In this document: one piece after another, positions 15,307 to 22,895 of the stretch
Layout of the letters: each line of letters opens with the position of its first letter
How positions within the stretch are numbered: the stretch's first letter is position 1
Position numbers and translations under genes: made by a program
Source of the DNA: Fluviibacter sp964498255
Lineage (GTDB): Bacteria > Pseudomonadota > Gammaproteobacteria > Burkholderiales > Rhodocyclaceae
DNA: 64,000 nucleotides
Assembly (NCBI GenBank): GCA_964498255.1
Contig: CAZCGW010000007.1
Coordinates: forward strand, 1 to 64,000
Reading direction: 5' to 3'
Notes under the pieces: generated by a model
Told to the model about the DNA's origin: nothing
The model's input: the letters and a program-made list of their open reading frames with translations, nothing else
Databases searched by the model: none

Positions 15307-15329
15307 TGGTGGTGATGGGCGGAATCGAA
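15307..15329 (-). repeat. displaced tRNA-Met 3' end (putative att repeat)
   Basis: This is 23 bp exactly matching positions 17254-17276: CCA end, acceptor strand and part of the T arm of tRNA-Met, with matching stopping just after GGAATCGAA. On the reverse strand it is followed by a weak G-T-rich hairpin and ATTTTCGTTT (about 15250-15300), resembling the terminator next to the intact tRNA. Confidence 0.75.
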
Positions 15330-15395
15330 TTTAAAGGTTAACTTATTGTTTGCAATAAATTTTTATCCAGTTCGGTTTTGCTCGGCACCCGAGGT

Positions 15396-16718
15396 TCATG
15401 AGGCAGATTTTAGGAATTTCGCTACCTGCTTGCGCACCCCATCAAAAATTGTCTCAGCCAAAGCAACTGGATATTCTTGCGGCAACTGGATCATGACACT
15501 CGCAATGGCATCATCAACGCTACCCGCCATTTCTAGCATCAACTTCCAGACACTTGGCACACCACACTCCTTAGCCAATAGCTTCCAGTGACGCGTTTGT
15601 ATTTCAGATACGCGATAGTGCGTATTCTTACCGCGTAACGCCATTGCCATTTTCGCGTCTTGCATTGGCAAGTAATTGGGCCCACTGCCGATAATTGGCC
15701 ATGCCGACAACACATCGTAAATCGGTGTCATTTCATATTTGTCTTGAGCATACAGCCTGATGGAGAAATTCTTGGCATGTCCATCAATAGCTGCTAACAA
15801 CCAGAAAGCAAACTGTGTCATCACAAAAATGGTTCTATCCAGATCCGCTGTCTGACTTCCTTGCAGTATCTGCAATGCATCACGAATACCCGGACCGCCC
15901 GCTGATTCATACTTATCATCCGGAGAAATTCCCAGCACCTGACAGAAATCTTCCTGTGGCAATCTCGCCAACCAGCTTGATTTACCATCCCGCGCATGCA
16001 CCCAGCGCCGATCAAACCGTTCTACAATCAATGCCTTCTGGTCTTCAAATTGACCGATCTCTGCCGCTGCTACCGGCAAACCCAGTGCAGCAAGAAACTT
16101 TAAGCATAGCCATTCGTTCTCAACTGAATGTCTCAGGTCAAACTGATAGCCCCCCACCAAACCCTGTGGTAGCTTAAAAATATGAGATGTGGGCGTTGCA
16201 CCAGTTGGCACACACCATTGCTTACCTACTTTAAGTAACGCCGTCTTTTCTTGCGCACCCGCTATGGAGATTCTGAAATCGGTGTGAGTATCTGCCGCAT
16301 AACTGGGCAATGCCGGCACCATTCGCAACTGTGCCGCTACACCGGCCTCATCGAGCGCTTCATAGGACACACGATTAAAACCTGTTGGCTCCGATCCTAC
16401 AGGGAGCAGTTGCACAGCACCGACACAATCCCGGCCAATCGCTTCCAACAGATCAAACGCACGGTCAGACCGAGTGCCATAGCGCGCCTTCAATCGTTTA
16501 CGAATACGCTCGCTGTCGGGCAGCAGGTTGTCGAAATAGTGTGCCACCACTGCACCACGAACTGCTCCCGAGGCACTGAGCGGCATTGAAAGAGATAGCG
16601 AACGACACGCCGGCGACTTTAGCCAATCGGCATCGTAAACGAAACGATGCGAATCCCCTCGCCCATAGGACCAGGCACCCACAAGCATCCCATTCATCCA
16701 GACATTGAGTGATCGCAT
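15396..16718 (-). CDS. hipA: HipA-type serine/threonine kinase toxin
   Basis: This 440-residue protein is a full-length HipA, the same length as the E. coli toxin, which phosphorylates glutamyl-tRNA synthetase and causes growth arrest. Key parts are present: the autophosphorylation loop SIAGAQEKTALL with S151, the catalytic loop DGHAKNFS with D312, and the metal-binding Asp335 in PIYDVLS. The N-terminal subdomain (residues 1-105) is also complete. It should therefore be active. ATG at 16718 overlaps the hipB stop (TAATG), and an in-frame TTG 6 bp upstream is less likely. It lies within the putative tRNA-Met mini-element. Target specificity cannot be read from sequence. Confidence 0.93.
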   Translation of the reverse strand: MRSLNVWMNGMLVGAWSYGRGDSHRFVYDADWLKSPACRSLSLSMPLSASGAVRGAVVAHYFDNLLPDSERIRKRLKARYGTRSDRAFDLLEAIGRDCVGAVQLLPVGSEPTGFNRVSYEALDEAGVAAQLRMVPALPSYAADTHTDFRISIAGAQEKTALLKVGKQWCVPTGATPTSHIFKLPQGLVGGYQFDLRHSVENEWLCLKFLAALGLPVAAAEIGQFEDQKALIVERFDRRWVHARDGKSSWLARLPQEDFCQVLGISPDDKYESAGGPGIRDALQILQGSQTADLDRTIFVMTQFAFWLLAAIDGHAKNFSIRLYAQDKYEMTPIYDVLSAWPIIGSGPNYLPMQDAKMAMALRGKNTHYRVSEIQTRHWKLLAKECGVPSVWKLMLEMAGSVDDAIASVMIQLPQEYPVALAETIFDGVRKQVAKFLKSAS

Positions 16719-17032
16719 TACCAATCCTCGTTACTAAGCGTCGGACGGTCTTGCTCTGCCTTGAGCTCAGCCAGCGTCTTTGGTGCCTTGCTAGTCGCGG
16801 TCGACACAACACCTGTAGCAGCATCCCGCAACAGCACTCGGACATCTAGCGCCGCTAAAACCTTAAGCAGGTTTTCTAAGCTCACTTTGCCTGGGTTGGT
16901 TTCAATATCCGCAACGCGCGACTGAGTAACGCCCAAATGCATCGCCAGCTGCGCCTGAGTCAAGCCACGGGACTTTCTAAAAGCTTTTAGATGCTGCGTC
17001 AGTTGCTCTGCAAAATTAATTGGGTAGTCCAT
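16718..17032 (-). CDS. hipB: HipB-type antitoxin, Xre-family repressor
   Basis: This 104-residue Xre-type DNA-binding protein has a helix-turn-helix (about residues 20-62) in SRGLTQAQLAMHLGVTQSRV and ADIETNPGKVSLENLLKVL. The C-terminal tail ends with an acidic and Trp residue (NEDW), as HipB antitoxins do. It should dimerise, bind and neutralise HipA and repress the operon. Two operator-like repeats of HipB type lie directly upstream. hipA overlaps by one base, ensuring coupled synthesis. Confidence 0.9.
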   Translation of the reverse strand: MDYPINFAEQLTQHLKAFRKSRGLTQAQLAMHLGVTQSRVADIETNPGKVSLENLLKVLAALDVRVLLRDAATGVVSTATSKAPKTLAELKAEQDRPTLSNEDW

Positions 17033-17038
17033 AACCGT

Positions 17039-17058
17039 TTATCTCTTATAGAAGATAA
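17039..17058. promoter_or_regulatory. HipB operator O1 (putative)
   Basis: TTATCT-N8-AGATAA, starting 7 bp upstream of hipB. The form matches the E. coli HipB site TATCC-N8-GGATA, with the same 8-base spacer and related half-sites. Confidence 0.65.
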
Positions 17059-17092
17059 AATGACTATATAACCCACGATCGATAAATGCAAA

Positions 17093-17112
17093 TTATTTTC
17101 TATGCGCGATAA
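17093..17112. promoter_or_regulatory. HipB operator O2 (putative, degenerate)
   Basis: TTATTT-N8-CGATAA has the same half-site length and 8-base spacer as O1. The centres lie 54 bp apart, about five helical turns, suitable for cooperative or looped binding by HipB-HipA. Confidence 0.45.
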
Positions 17113-17186
17113 ATCAACAAAAGACTGAATCACCAGAAAGAAGGATCTCCAACATGACCCATTACAGGGTGCAATCTCGCGTCAAA

Positions 17187-17206
17187 TGTTAGCCCCGTGT
17201 TAGCCC
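17187..17206. repeat. tandem TGTTAGCCC repeats near the att site
   Basis: TGTTAGCCC occurs twice with an 11-bp period, inside the mini-element and 48 bp from the intact tRNA 3' end. Short helically phased repeats at this place resemble arm-type sites for a tyrosine recombinase or excisionase. The bases nearby encode only a 12-codon frame. Confidence 0.4.
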
Positions 17207-17211
17207 GACCC

Positions 17212-17244
17212 CAAAACGAAAACGGCCTCCCTTTCGGGAAGCCG
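17212..17244 (-). terminator. terminator downstream of tRNA-Met
   Basis: On the reverse strand CGGCTTCCC-GAAA-GGGAGGCCG forms a 9-bp stem (one G-T pair) with a GAAA loop, followed by TTTTCGTTTT. This is a strong intrinsic terminator 9 bp after the tRNA CCA end. Confidence 0.85.
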
Positions 17245-17253
17245 CGTAATTCG

Positions 17254-17330
17254 TGGTGGTGATGGGCGGAATCGAACCGCCGACCTATGGGTTATGAATC
17301 CATCGCTCTAACCGTCTGAGCTACATCACC
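17254..17330 (-). tRNA. tRNA-Met (CAT anticodon)
   Basis: This 77-base gene with encoded CCA folds as a cloverleaf: acceptor GGTGATG/CATCACC, D arm GCTC...GAGC, anticodon loop TTCATAA, T arm GGCGG-TTCGATT-CCGCC. The anticodon stem has an A-C mismatch next to the loop. It is of elongator type (paired first base). It serves as the presumed integration site of the hipBA element. Confidence 0.93.
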
Positions 17331-17344
17331 GCACAAGGGGCATA

Positions 17345-17373
17345 AGTTTAATCGTCGCCCCGAGCTTCGTCAA
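17345..17373 (-). promoter_or_regulatory. sigma-70 promoter of tRNA-Met
   Basis: On the reverse strand TTGACG, a 17-bp spacer and TAAACT, ending 14 bp before the tRNA 5' end. Box sequences and spacing are near ideal. Confidence 0.7.
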
Positions 17374-17403
17374 GCCAAAACCCCGTCTGACTAAGGCCAA
17401 GTG

Positions 17404-17409
17404 TATAAT
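17404..17409 (+). promoter_or_regulatory. probable -10 box for miaB
   Basis: A perfect TATAAT lies 38 bp before the miaB ATG. No good -35 hexamer is seen at the right distance. Confidence 0.4.
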
Positions 17410-17447
17410 TTGGCTTGATTTTTACTGCTTTTAACGACACTTCTGGC

Positions 17448-18842
17448 ATGACACAACCCGCATCCGACCTGATTTCGCCTACCGCTACCGATTCAACCGC
17501 GCCTAGCCGCCCCAAAAAGGTGTTTATCAAAACCTTTGGCTGCCAGATGAACGAGTACGACTCGGACAAAATGGTCGACGTACTTTCGGATAGCGAAGGC
17601 ATGGTTAAAACAGACCGGCCAGAAGATGCCGATGTAATTCTGTTTAACACCTGCTCGGTGCGCGAAAAGGCGCAGGAGAAAGTGTTTCACGACCTGGGCC
17701 GTGTACGTCACCTGAAAGAAAAGAACCCTAATCTGGTGATTGGTGTTGGCGGTTGCGTGGCCTCACAAGAGGGTGGCGAGATTGTGAAACGCGCACCCTT
17801 TGTGGACGTGGTGTTTGGCCCACAAACTCTGCACCGTTTACCCACCCTGATTGCCCAGCGCCGTAACAGCGGCAAAGCGGCCGTGGATATCTCCTTCCCA
17901 GAGATCGAGAAATTCGATGCGATGCCGCCCGCCCGAACGGAAGGCGCCAGCGCTTTTGTCTCGATCATGGAAGGGTGCTCTAAATACTGCAGCTTCTGTA
18001 TCGTGCCTTATACCCGTGGCGAAGAGGTCTCGCGCCCGTTTGCCGATATTCTGGTGGAAATCGCTGAATTGGCTGCTCAAGGCGTTAAGGAAGTAACGCT
18101 ACTCGGCCAGAACGTGAACGCCTACCGTGGCGAGATGGATGATGCTGGCACGATTGCTGATCTGGCTGACCTGATTGAAACCATTGCCGAGATGCCGGAA
18201 ATTGAACGCATCCGCTACACCACCTCGCACCCGCGCGAGATGACGCCAAAGCTGATTGACATGTATGCCCGCGTACCGAAGCTGGTATCGCACCTGCACC
18301 TGCCGGTGCAAGCAGGGTCAGACCGTGTATTGGTGGCGATGAAGCGCGGCTATACCGGCCTGGAATATAAATCGGTGATTCGCAAGCTGCGTGCCGCCCG
18401 GCCGGACCTATCTTTGTCGTCCGACTTTATCGTGGGATTCCCCGGCGAAACCGCTGAAGACTTCGAAAAGACCATGGCGCTCATCGAAGACGTGGGCTTT
18501 GACTACTCGTACAGCTTTTTATACAGCAGCCGCCCGGGCACCCCGGCCGCTGAGCTGTCGGATGACACACCCGCCGAGATAAAAACTGAGCGCCTGATGC
18601 GCCTGCAAGCCAAGATTGAAGAACAGGCTCAAGCCATTAGCCAATCGATGGTGGGTTCTGTACAGCGCGTGCTGGTAGAAAGTCTGTCTCGCAAAGACGC
18701 TAATGAGCTGGCGGGCCGCACCGACAACAACCGCATTGTTAATTTTGTGGGCAATGCGCGCTTGATTAATCAGTTTGTGGACGTACGTATTGTTGAGTCG
18801 CTGTCACATACGCTGCGCGGCGAGATTGTTTTAAAGGATTAA
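17448..18842 (+). CDS. miaB: tRNA-2-methylthio-N6-dimethylallyladenosine synthase MiaB
   Basis: This 464-residue radical SAM methylthiotransferase modifies A37 of tRNAs that read UNN codons. The N-terminal cluster-binding cysteines are in TFGCQMNEYDSD, FNTCSVREKAQEK and GVGGCVASQEG. The radical SAM cluster is in CSKYCSFCIVPYTRG. A C-terminal TRAM domain follows (about residues 395-462). The ATG at 17448 (MTQPASDLIS) is chosen over an in-frame TTG 33 bp upstream. It heads a long forward run, with phoH starting 2 bp after its stop. Confidence 0.95.
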   Translation: MTQPASDLISPTATDSTAPSRPKKVFIKTFGCQMNEYDSDKMVDVLSDSEGMVKTDRPEDADVILFNTCSVREKAQEKVFHDLGRVRHLKEKNPNLVIGVGGCVASQEGGEIVKRAPFVDVVFGPQTLHRLPTLIAQRRNSGKAAVDISFPEIEKFDAMPPARTEGASAFVSIMEGCSKYCSFCIVPYTRGEEVSRPFADILVEIAELAAQGVKEVTLLGQNVNAYRGEMDDAGTIADLADLIETIAEMPEIERIRYTTSHPREMTPKLIDMYARVPKLVSHLHLPVQAGSDRVLVAMKRGYTGLEYKSVIRKLRAARPDLSLSSDFIVGFPGETAEDFEKTMALIEDVGFDYSYSFLYSSRPGTPAAELSDDTPAEIKTERLMRLQAKIEEQAQAISQSMVGSVQRVLVESLSRKDANELAGRTDNNRIVNFVGNARLINQFVDVRIVESLSHTLRGEIVLKD

Positions 18843-18844
18843 GC

Positions 18845-19846
18845 TTGAGCACACGTACGTTAGAGTTTTCATTAGAGCCGGTGGACAACCACCTGTTGGC
18901 GAGCCTTTGCGGGCCGCTCGATGAAAATCTGCATCAGATTGAACAGGCCTGCGATGTCAGCATCGCCCGCCGTAGCGCCCACTTCCGCATTCAGGGCACA
19001 GGCACCAGCCGTGAACGTGCGGCGCGTGCGGTACGCTTCTTTTACGATCTGGCCAGCAAAAGCAAAGAAGCACTCAGCGTGGATGATATTCAGCTGGGGC
19101 TCATTGAGTTACGTCAGGATCCGGCCCATCAGCCCACCGCCAAAATCGCGCGGGAAGATGCCGACCTGGGCGTTGGCGATGCACCGGTGCTGATGACTAA
19201 ACGCGCGGACCTGCATGGCCGTACGCCGCGCCAGGTGGAATATCTGAAGAACATTCAGTCCCACGACATTACCTTTGGCATTGGCCCAGCTGGTACCGGC
19301 AAAACGTTTCTGGCCGTGGCCTGCGCGGTGGATGCCTTCGAACGCGAACACGTGCAACGGATTATTCTGACGCGGCCGGCAGTAGAGGCTGGTGAGCGGC
19401 TCGGCTTTCTGCCCGGCGATTTATCGCAAAAGGTCGACCCGTATCTGCGCCCGCTTTATGACGCGCTGTACGACCTGATGGGTTTTGAAAAAGTCACCAA
19501 GCTGTTCGAAAAGGGCATGCTCGAAGTGGCGCCGCTGGCTTTTATGCGCGGCCGCACGCTCAATAATGCGTTCATCATTCTGGATGAAGCCCAGAATACA
19601 TCGCCGGAACAAATGAAGATGTTCCTCACCCGTATTGGCATTGGCGCTAAAGCAGTGATTACCGGCGACCCGACACAGGTGGATTTGCCACGTGGCCAAA
19701 AGAGTGGGCTGGCTGAAGCCACAACCATTCTGCGTGATGTCCGCGGGATTGGGGTCACTCATTTTCTGAAGGAAGATGTCGTGCGCCACCCGCTTGTTGC
19801 GCGCATTGTTGCAGCCTATGAAGCGCATCAGCCGCAAAACGGTTAA
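18845..19846 (+). CDS. ybeZ: PhoH-like ATPase (YbeZ)
   Basis: This 333-residue PhoH-family NTPase starts at TTG with AAGGA upstream. An N-terminal KH-like region (residues about 25-75) precedes the ATPase with Walker A GPAGTGKTFLAVA, Walker B AFIILDEAQNTSPEQM and RIGIGAKAVITGDPTQVDLP. YbeZ works with the RNase YbeY in ribosome and RNA metabolism. ybeY follows after 9 bp and corC after that, the conserved miaB-ybeZ-ybeY-ybeX order. Confidence 0.93.
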   Translation: MSTRTLEFSLEPVDNHLLASLCGPLDENLHQIEQACDVSIARRSAHFRIQGTGTSRERAARAVRFFYDLASKSKEALSVDDIQLGLIELRQDPAHQPTAKIAREDADLGVGDAPVLMTKRADLHGRTPRQVEYLKNIQSHDITFGIGPAGTGKTFLAVACAVDAFEREHVQRIILTRPAVEAGERLGFLPGDLSQKVDPYLRPLYDALYDLMGFEKVTKLFEKGMLEVAPLAFMRGRTLNNAFIILDEAQNTSPEQMKMFLTRIGIGAKAVITGDPTQVDLPRGQKSGLAEATTILRDVRGIGVTHFLKEDVVRHPLVARIVAAYEAHQPQNG

Positions 19847-19855
19847 GCTAACGCC

Positions 19856-20323
19856 ATGAGCAATTCTGCGAACCTAGCCAAACCTGCACGTCGACTGGAC
19901 CTCACGGTACAGTTGGTATGCGCTGATAATCTGCGCAAACAGATTCCGGATCGCAAGTTGTTGCGCAAATGGGCCAAGGCTGTTTATGGCGATGCTGCAA
20001 CGGTGACGATGCGTTTTGTCGATGCCGAAGAGAGCCAGCACCTGAACGGTACCTATCGCGGTAAAGACAAGCCAACCAACGTGCTGTCTTTCCCTTATGA
20101 AGACGAACCGCTGATGGGCGACATCGTGTTTTGCCCCTCGGTGATTTACGCCGAAGCGAAAGCGCAGAGCAAAACAATTCCTGCTCACATGGCACACCTG
20201 GTGGTGCATGGCATGCTGCATCTAATGGGTTACGACCATTTGAATGATCGTGATGCCAAAGAGATGGAATCGCTGGAAACCGAAATTATGGCTGATCTGG
20301 GCTTTGCCGACCCGTACGCTTAA
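19856..20323 (+). CDS. ybeY: endoribonuclease YbeY (16S rRNA maturation)
   Basis: This 155-residue zinc endoribonuclease is involved in 16S rRNA 3' maturation and ribosome quality control. The metal-binding motif HGMLHLMGYDH (HX3HX5H) is intact. RGKDKPTNVLSFPYE and MGDIVFCPSVIYAEA are conserved segments. It lies between ybeZ and corC on the same strand with short gaps. Confidence 0.95.
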   Translation: MSNSANLAKPARRLDLTVQLVCADNLRKQIPDRKLLRKWAKAVYGDAATVTMRFVDAEESQHLNGTYRGKDKPTNVLSFPYEDEPLMGDIVFCPSVIYAEAKAQSKTIPAHMAHLVVHGMLHLMGYDHLNDRDAKEMESLETEIMADLGFADPYA

Positions 20324-20329
20324 GCACTA

Positions 20330-21235
20330 ATGGACCCCTCCCCTTCGCCCGCCCGGGCCACCCCGGGCAATAGCCTGACCCAACTGATCGACCGGTTCTC
20401 AACCCTACTCCTGCGTGAGCCGGATGACCGAAGCGAACTGCTCAAACTGCTGCATGGCGCACATGAACGAGACCTGGTCGATGCCGAAGCGCTGACCATC
20501 ATCGAGGGTGCGCTCACCGTATCGGAAATGACGGTGCGCGACATCATGGTGCCGCGCCAGCAGATGAATACGCTGTCTGCGACACAGCCGCTGGCGCAAA
20601 CCATACGCAAGGTTATCGATTCAGGTCACTCACGGCTACCCGTCATTGGTGAAGAAGACGATGATGTTCGAGGCGTCATCCTGTCCAAAGATTTACTTCG
20701 TTCGATCGGCAACAGCAATTTCCGTCTGGAAGACTGGCTGCGCCCGGCGATGTTTATTCCCGAATCCAAGCCATTGAATGTACTGCTGCGCGAATTCCGT
20801 ATTAGCCATACGCATATGGCTCTGGTAATTGATGAATTCGGTAGTCTTGCCGGGTTGGTGACGATTGAAGATGTGCTTGAAGAAATCGTCGGCGAAATTG
20901 AAGACGAGCATGACCAGGCGCAACTGGATACCGATATCCAGCTCGATGCTACGGGTCGTTACCGGGTTAAAGCACAAACGCCGATTGATACGTTTAACGA
21001 GAAGTTCGGTTGTGAACTGGATGAGCGTGAAGCCCAGACCATTGGCGGACAGATCGTGCACCATTTGGGTCGCGTGCCGCGCCGCAACGAAAGCATCGAA
21101 CTGAACGGCCTATTGTTCCGGGTCGTGCGCGCAGACAATCGTCGTCTTTATAGCCTGATGGTTGAGGACTTACGCGAACCAGACACAGGCACCGATAACG
21201 AGTCAACGCCGCAGGATAGCGGAGAAGACCATTAA
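20330..21235 (+). CDS. ybeX: CorC/YbeX family CBS-domain protein
   Basis: This 301-residue cytoplasmic protein has two CBS domains (about residues 70-190; VRDIMVPRQQMNTL and IDEFGSLAGLVTIEDVLEEI) and a C-terminal CorC_HlyC domain ending RADNRRLYSLMVE. It is linked to magnesium/cobalt efflux and, in E. coli, ribosome metabolism. It lacks the membrane domain of larger HlyC paralogs. Its last base overlaps the lnt start (TAATG). Confidence 0.93.
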   Translation: MDPSPSPARATPGNSLTQLIDRFSTLLLREPDDRSELLKLLHGAHERDLVDAEALTIIEGALTVSEMTVRDIMVPRQQMNTLSATQPLAQTIRKVIDSGHSRLPVIGEEDDDVRGVILSKDLLRSIGNSNFRLEDWLRPAMFIPESKPLNVLLREFRISHTHMALVIDEFGSLAGLVTIEDVLEEIVGEIEDEHDQAQLDTDIQLDATGRYRVKAQTPIDTFNEKFGCELDEREAQTIGGQIVHHLGRVPRRNESIELNGLLFRVVRADNRRLYSLMVEDLREPDTGTDNESTPQDSGEDH

Positions 21236-22803
21236 TGCGTTGGAAGCCTGACTTCAGACGCTTATCTCCCTACGCCCAAGCCTTTGGCTGGGGCTTCCTG
21301 GGTGTCGCTGCTTTTGCGCCTTTTGCCTTATGGCCTTTGGGCATTGTCTGCTGGGCAGCGCTCTATCTGTTGTTGCGTGGTGCACATAACAAACGTCAGG
21401 CAGCGGGTATCGGTTTTGCTTTCGGCTTAGGTCAGTTTCTAACCGGCGTATCCTGGGTTTATGTCAGCATGCACGACATCGGTGGCATGCCGATGTTACT
21501 GGCACTGGTTGCCACGTTGCTATTTGCTGCAACGTTGGCGCTTTATCCGCTTCTCGCCAGCACCGGCTTCGTGCTCTGTCTGGCCGGCCGCAGCGGCTTA
21601 CACGCCCCTAGCGCCACACGACTGGATAGTGGGCTTTTTCGCCCCTTGTTATTCGCTGCATGCTGGCTGTTAACCGAATGGTTACGCGGCACCCTTTTCA
21701 CAGGGTTCCCCTGGTTGAACCTGGGTTACAGCCAAGCCTCGCCAAGCCCACTTGCCGGCTATGCCCCAATTTTAGGCGGCTATGGACTGAGCTTTACAGC
21801 AGCCTGGCTTGCCGGTCTGAGCGGAGAACTCTGGCTGCGCTTACGTAATGCAGGCTGGCGCTTTTCCTCTGCGCTCAACCCTCAGTCGTTGATGATCGCT
21901 GCGCTTCTTGTAAGCGGTGTAGGCCTGCAACAAATAGCCTGGACTAAACCCGAAGGCAGCCCGCTAAAAGTCTCTTTGCTTCAGGGCAATGTACCGCAAT
22001 CCATGAAGTGGCAACCCGAACAGTATGTACAAACGCTGCTGACGTATTTCCAGTTGGCGCGCACCAACCCCGCCACCCTCATCGTGCTTCCGGAAACAGC
22101 CATTCCTTCGCTTCTTTCTGAAGCCCCGGCAGAGTTCTTACAGGATCTGCAACGTATCGGGCAGGAGCAACGGGGTAATATCCTGATGGGTGTACCCACA
22201 GGCGAATCCGGTAAAGGTCGAAGCTGGTACGCCAACAGTGCCGTTTCTATGGGGGTTGATCCACTACAGGTGTACAACAAGGTGCACCTGGTTCCCTTCG
22301 GGGAAATCACGCCGCCGGGGTTTGGCTGGTTTCTAAAACTGATTAACATGCCCCTACCTAACTTCACGGCGGGCGAAGCCAATCAACCACTGATGCAGCT
22401 CAGCCACCAGCAGATTGCTGTGAACATCTGCTATGAAGATATTTTCGGTGCGGCGATTGCCCAACGGGCTGATGAAGCCACGATCATGGTCAATATGTCG
22501 AACACGGCCTGGTTTGGTGACTCCCTGGCCCAACCCCAGCACCTGCAGATTGCCCAGATCCGCGCACTGGAAAATGGCCGCCCAATGCTACGCGCAACGA
22601 ATACGGGCATGACCGCTGTAATCGGTCCACAAGGCGAACGACAGGCGGTGCTGGCTGCCTTCACACGCAACGCACTCGTTACCAGCGTGCAAGGTATGCG
22701 AGGTACAACGCCCTATCAGCGATGGCTAGACTGGCCAATTATCGGGTTTTCACTGGCTATTCTGGCCTGGGGCCTGTTTACGCGTCATAGACATACGGTC
22801 TGA
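21235..22803 (+). CDS. lnt: apolipoprotein N-acyltransferase
   Basis: This 522-residue inner-membrane enzyme N-acylates the lipid-modified Cys of lipoproteins, the last step of lipoprotein maturation. Several N-terminal transmembrane helices (to about residue 225) precede a periplasmic nitrilase-like domain. The catalytic triad is visible as E287 (VLPETAIPS), K349 (NKVHLVPFGE) and C399 (NICYEDIFG). A last helix lies near 495-515. It is translationally coupled to ybeX. Confidence 0.95.
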   Translation: MRWKPDFRRLSPYAQAFGWGFLGVAAFAPFALWPLGIVCWAALYLLLRGAHNKRQAAGIGFAFGLGQFLTGVSWVYVSMHDIGGMPMLLALVATLLFAATLALYPLLASTGFVLCLAGRSGLHAPSATRLDSGLFRPLLFAACWLLTEWLRGTLFTGFPWLNLGYSQASPSPLAGYAPILGGYGLSFTAAWLAGLSGELWLRLRNAGWRFSSALNPQSLMIAALLVSGVGLQQIAWTKPEGSPLKVSLLQGNVPQSMKWQPEQYVQTLLTYFQLARTNPATLIVLPETAIPSLLSEAPAEFLQDLQRIGQEQRGNILMGVPTGESGKGRSWYANSAVSMGVDPLQVYNKVHLVPFGEITPPGFGWFLKLINMPLPNFTAGEANQPLMQLSHQQIAVNICYEDIFGAAIAQRADEATIMVNMSNTAWFGDSLAQPQHLQIAQIRALENGRPMLRATNTGMTAVIGPQGERQAVLAAFTRNALVTSVQGMRGTTPYQRWLDWPIIGFSLAILAWGLFTRHRHTV

Positions 22804-22860
22804 AGGCAAGATCACTACTGCTATCCGGCTAAAAAACCCGTAAAATCTGGGGTTTCGGTC

Positions 22861-22878
22861 GGGCGCGATGTCGCGTCC
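22861..22878 (+). repeat. leader hairpin upstream of glyQS
   Basis: GGGCGCGA-TG-TCGCGTCC forms an 8-bp stem (one G-T pair) 17 bp before glyQ. An AAACCC/GGGTTT pairing lies just upstream (about 22832-22855). It could be a small leader structure. No T-box core was found. Confidence 0.35.
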
Positions 22879-22895
22879 ACCCATCACAAGACGGA

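Larger units (their letters stand above)
15307..17276. mobile_element. tRNA-Met-integrated mini-element carrying hipBA
   Basis: A 23-bp sequence identical to the 3' end of the adjacent tRNA-Met gene (17254-17276, including CCA) recurs at 15307-15329 in the same orientation. Between the copies lie only hipB and hipA. This is the layout left by tyrosine-recombinase integration at a tRNA 3' end: intact tRNA at one border, displaced 3' fragment at the other. No integrase is present, so it is either a decayed island or a non-autonomous unit mobilised in trans. The interior looks more AT-rich than the flanks. Confidence 0.65.

Noticed and set aside
22804..22895. T-box leader before glyQS
   Set aside because: No T-box sequence or specifier stem is present, and T-boxes are not expected in this bacterial group. 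Only small hairpins are seen.
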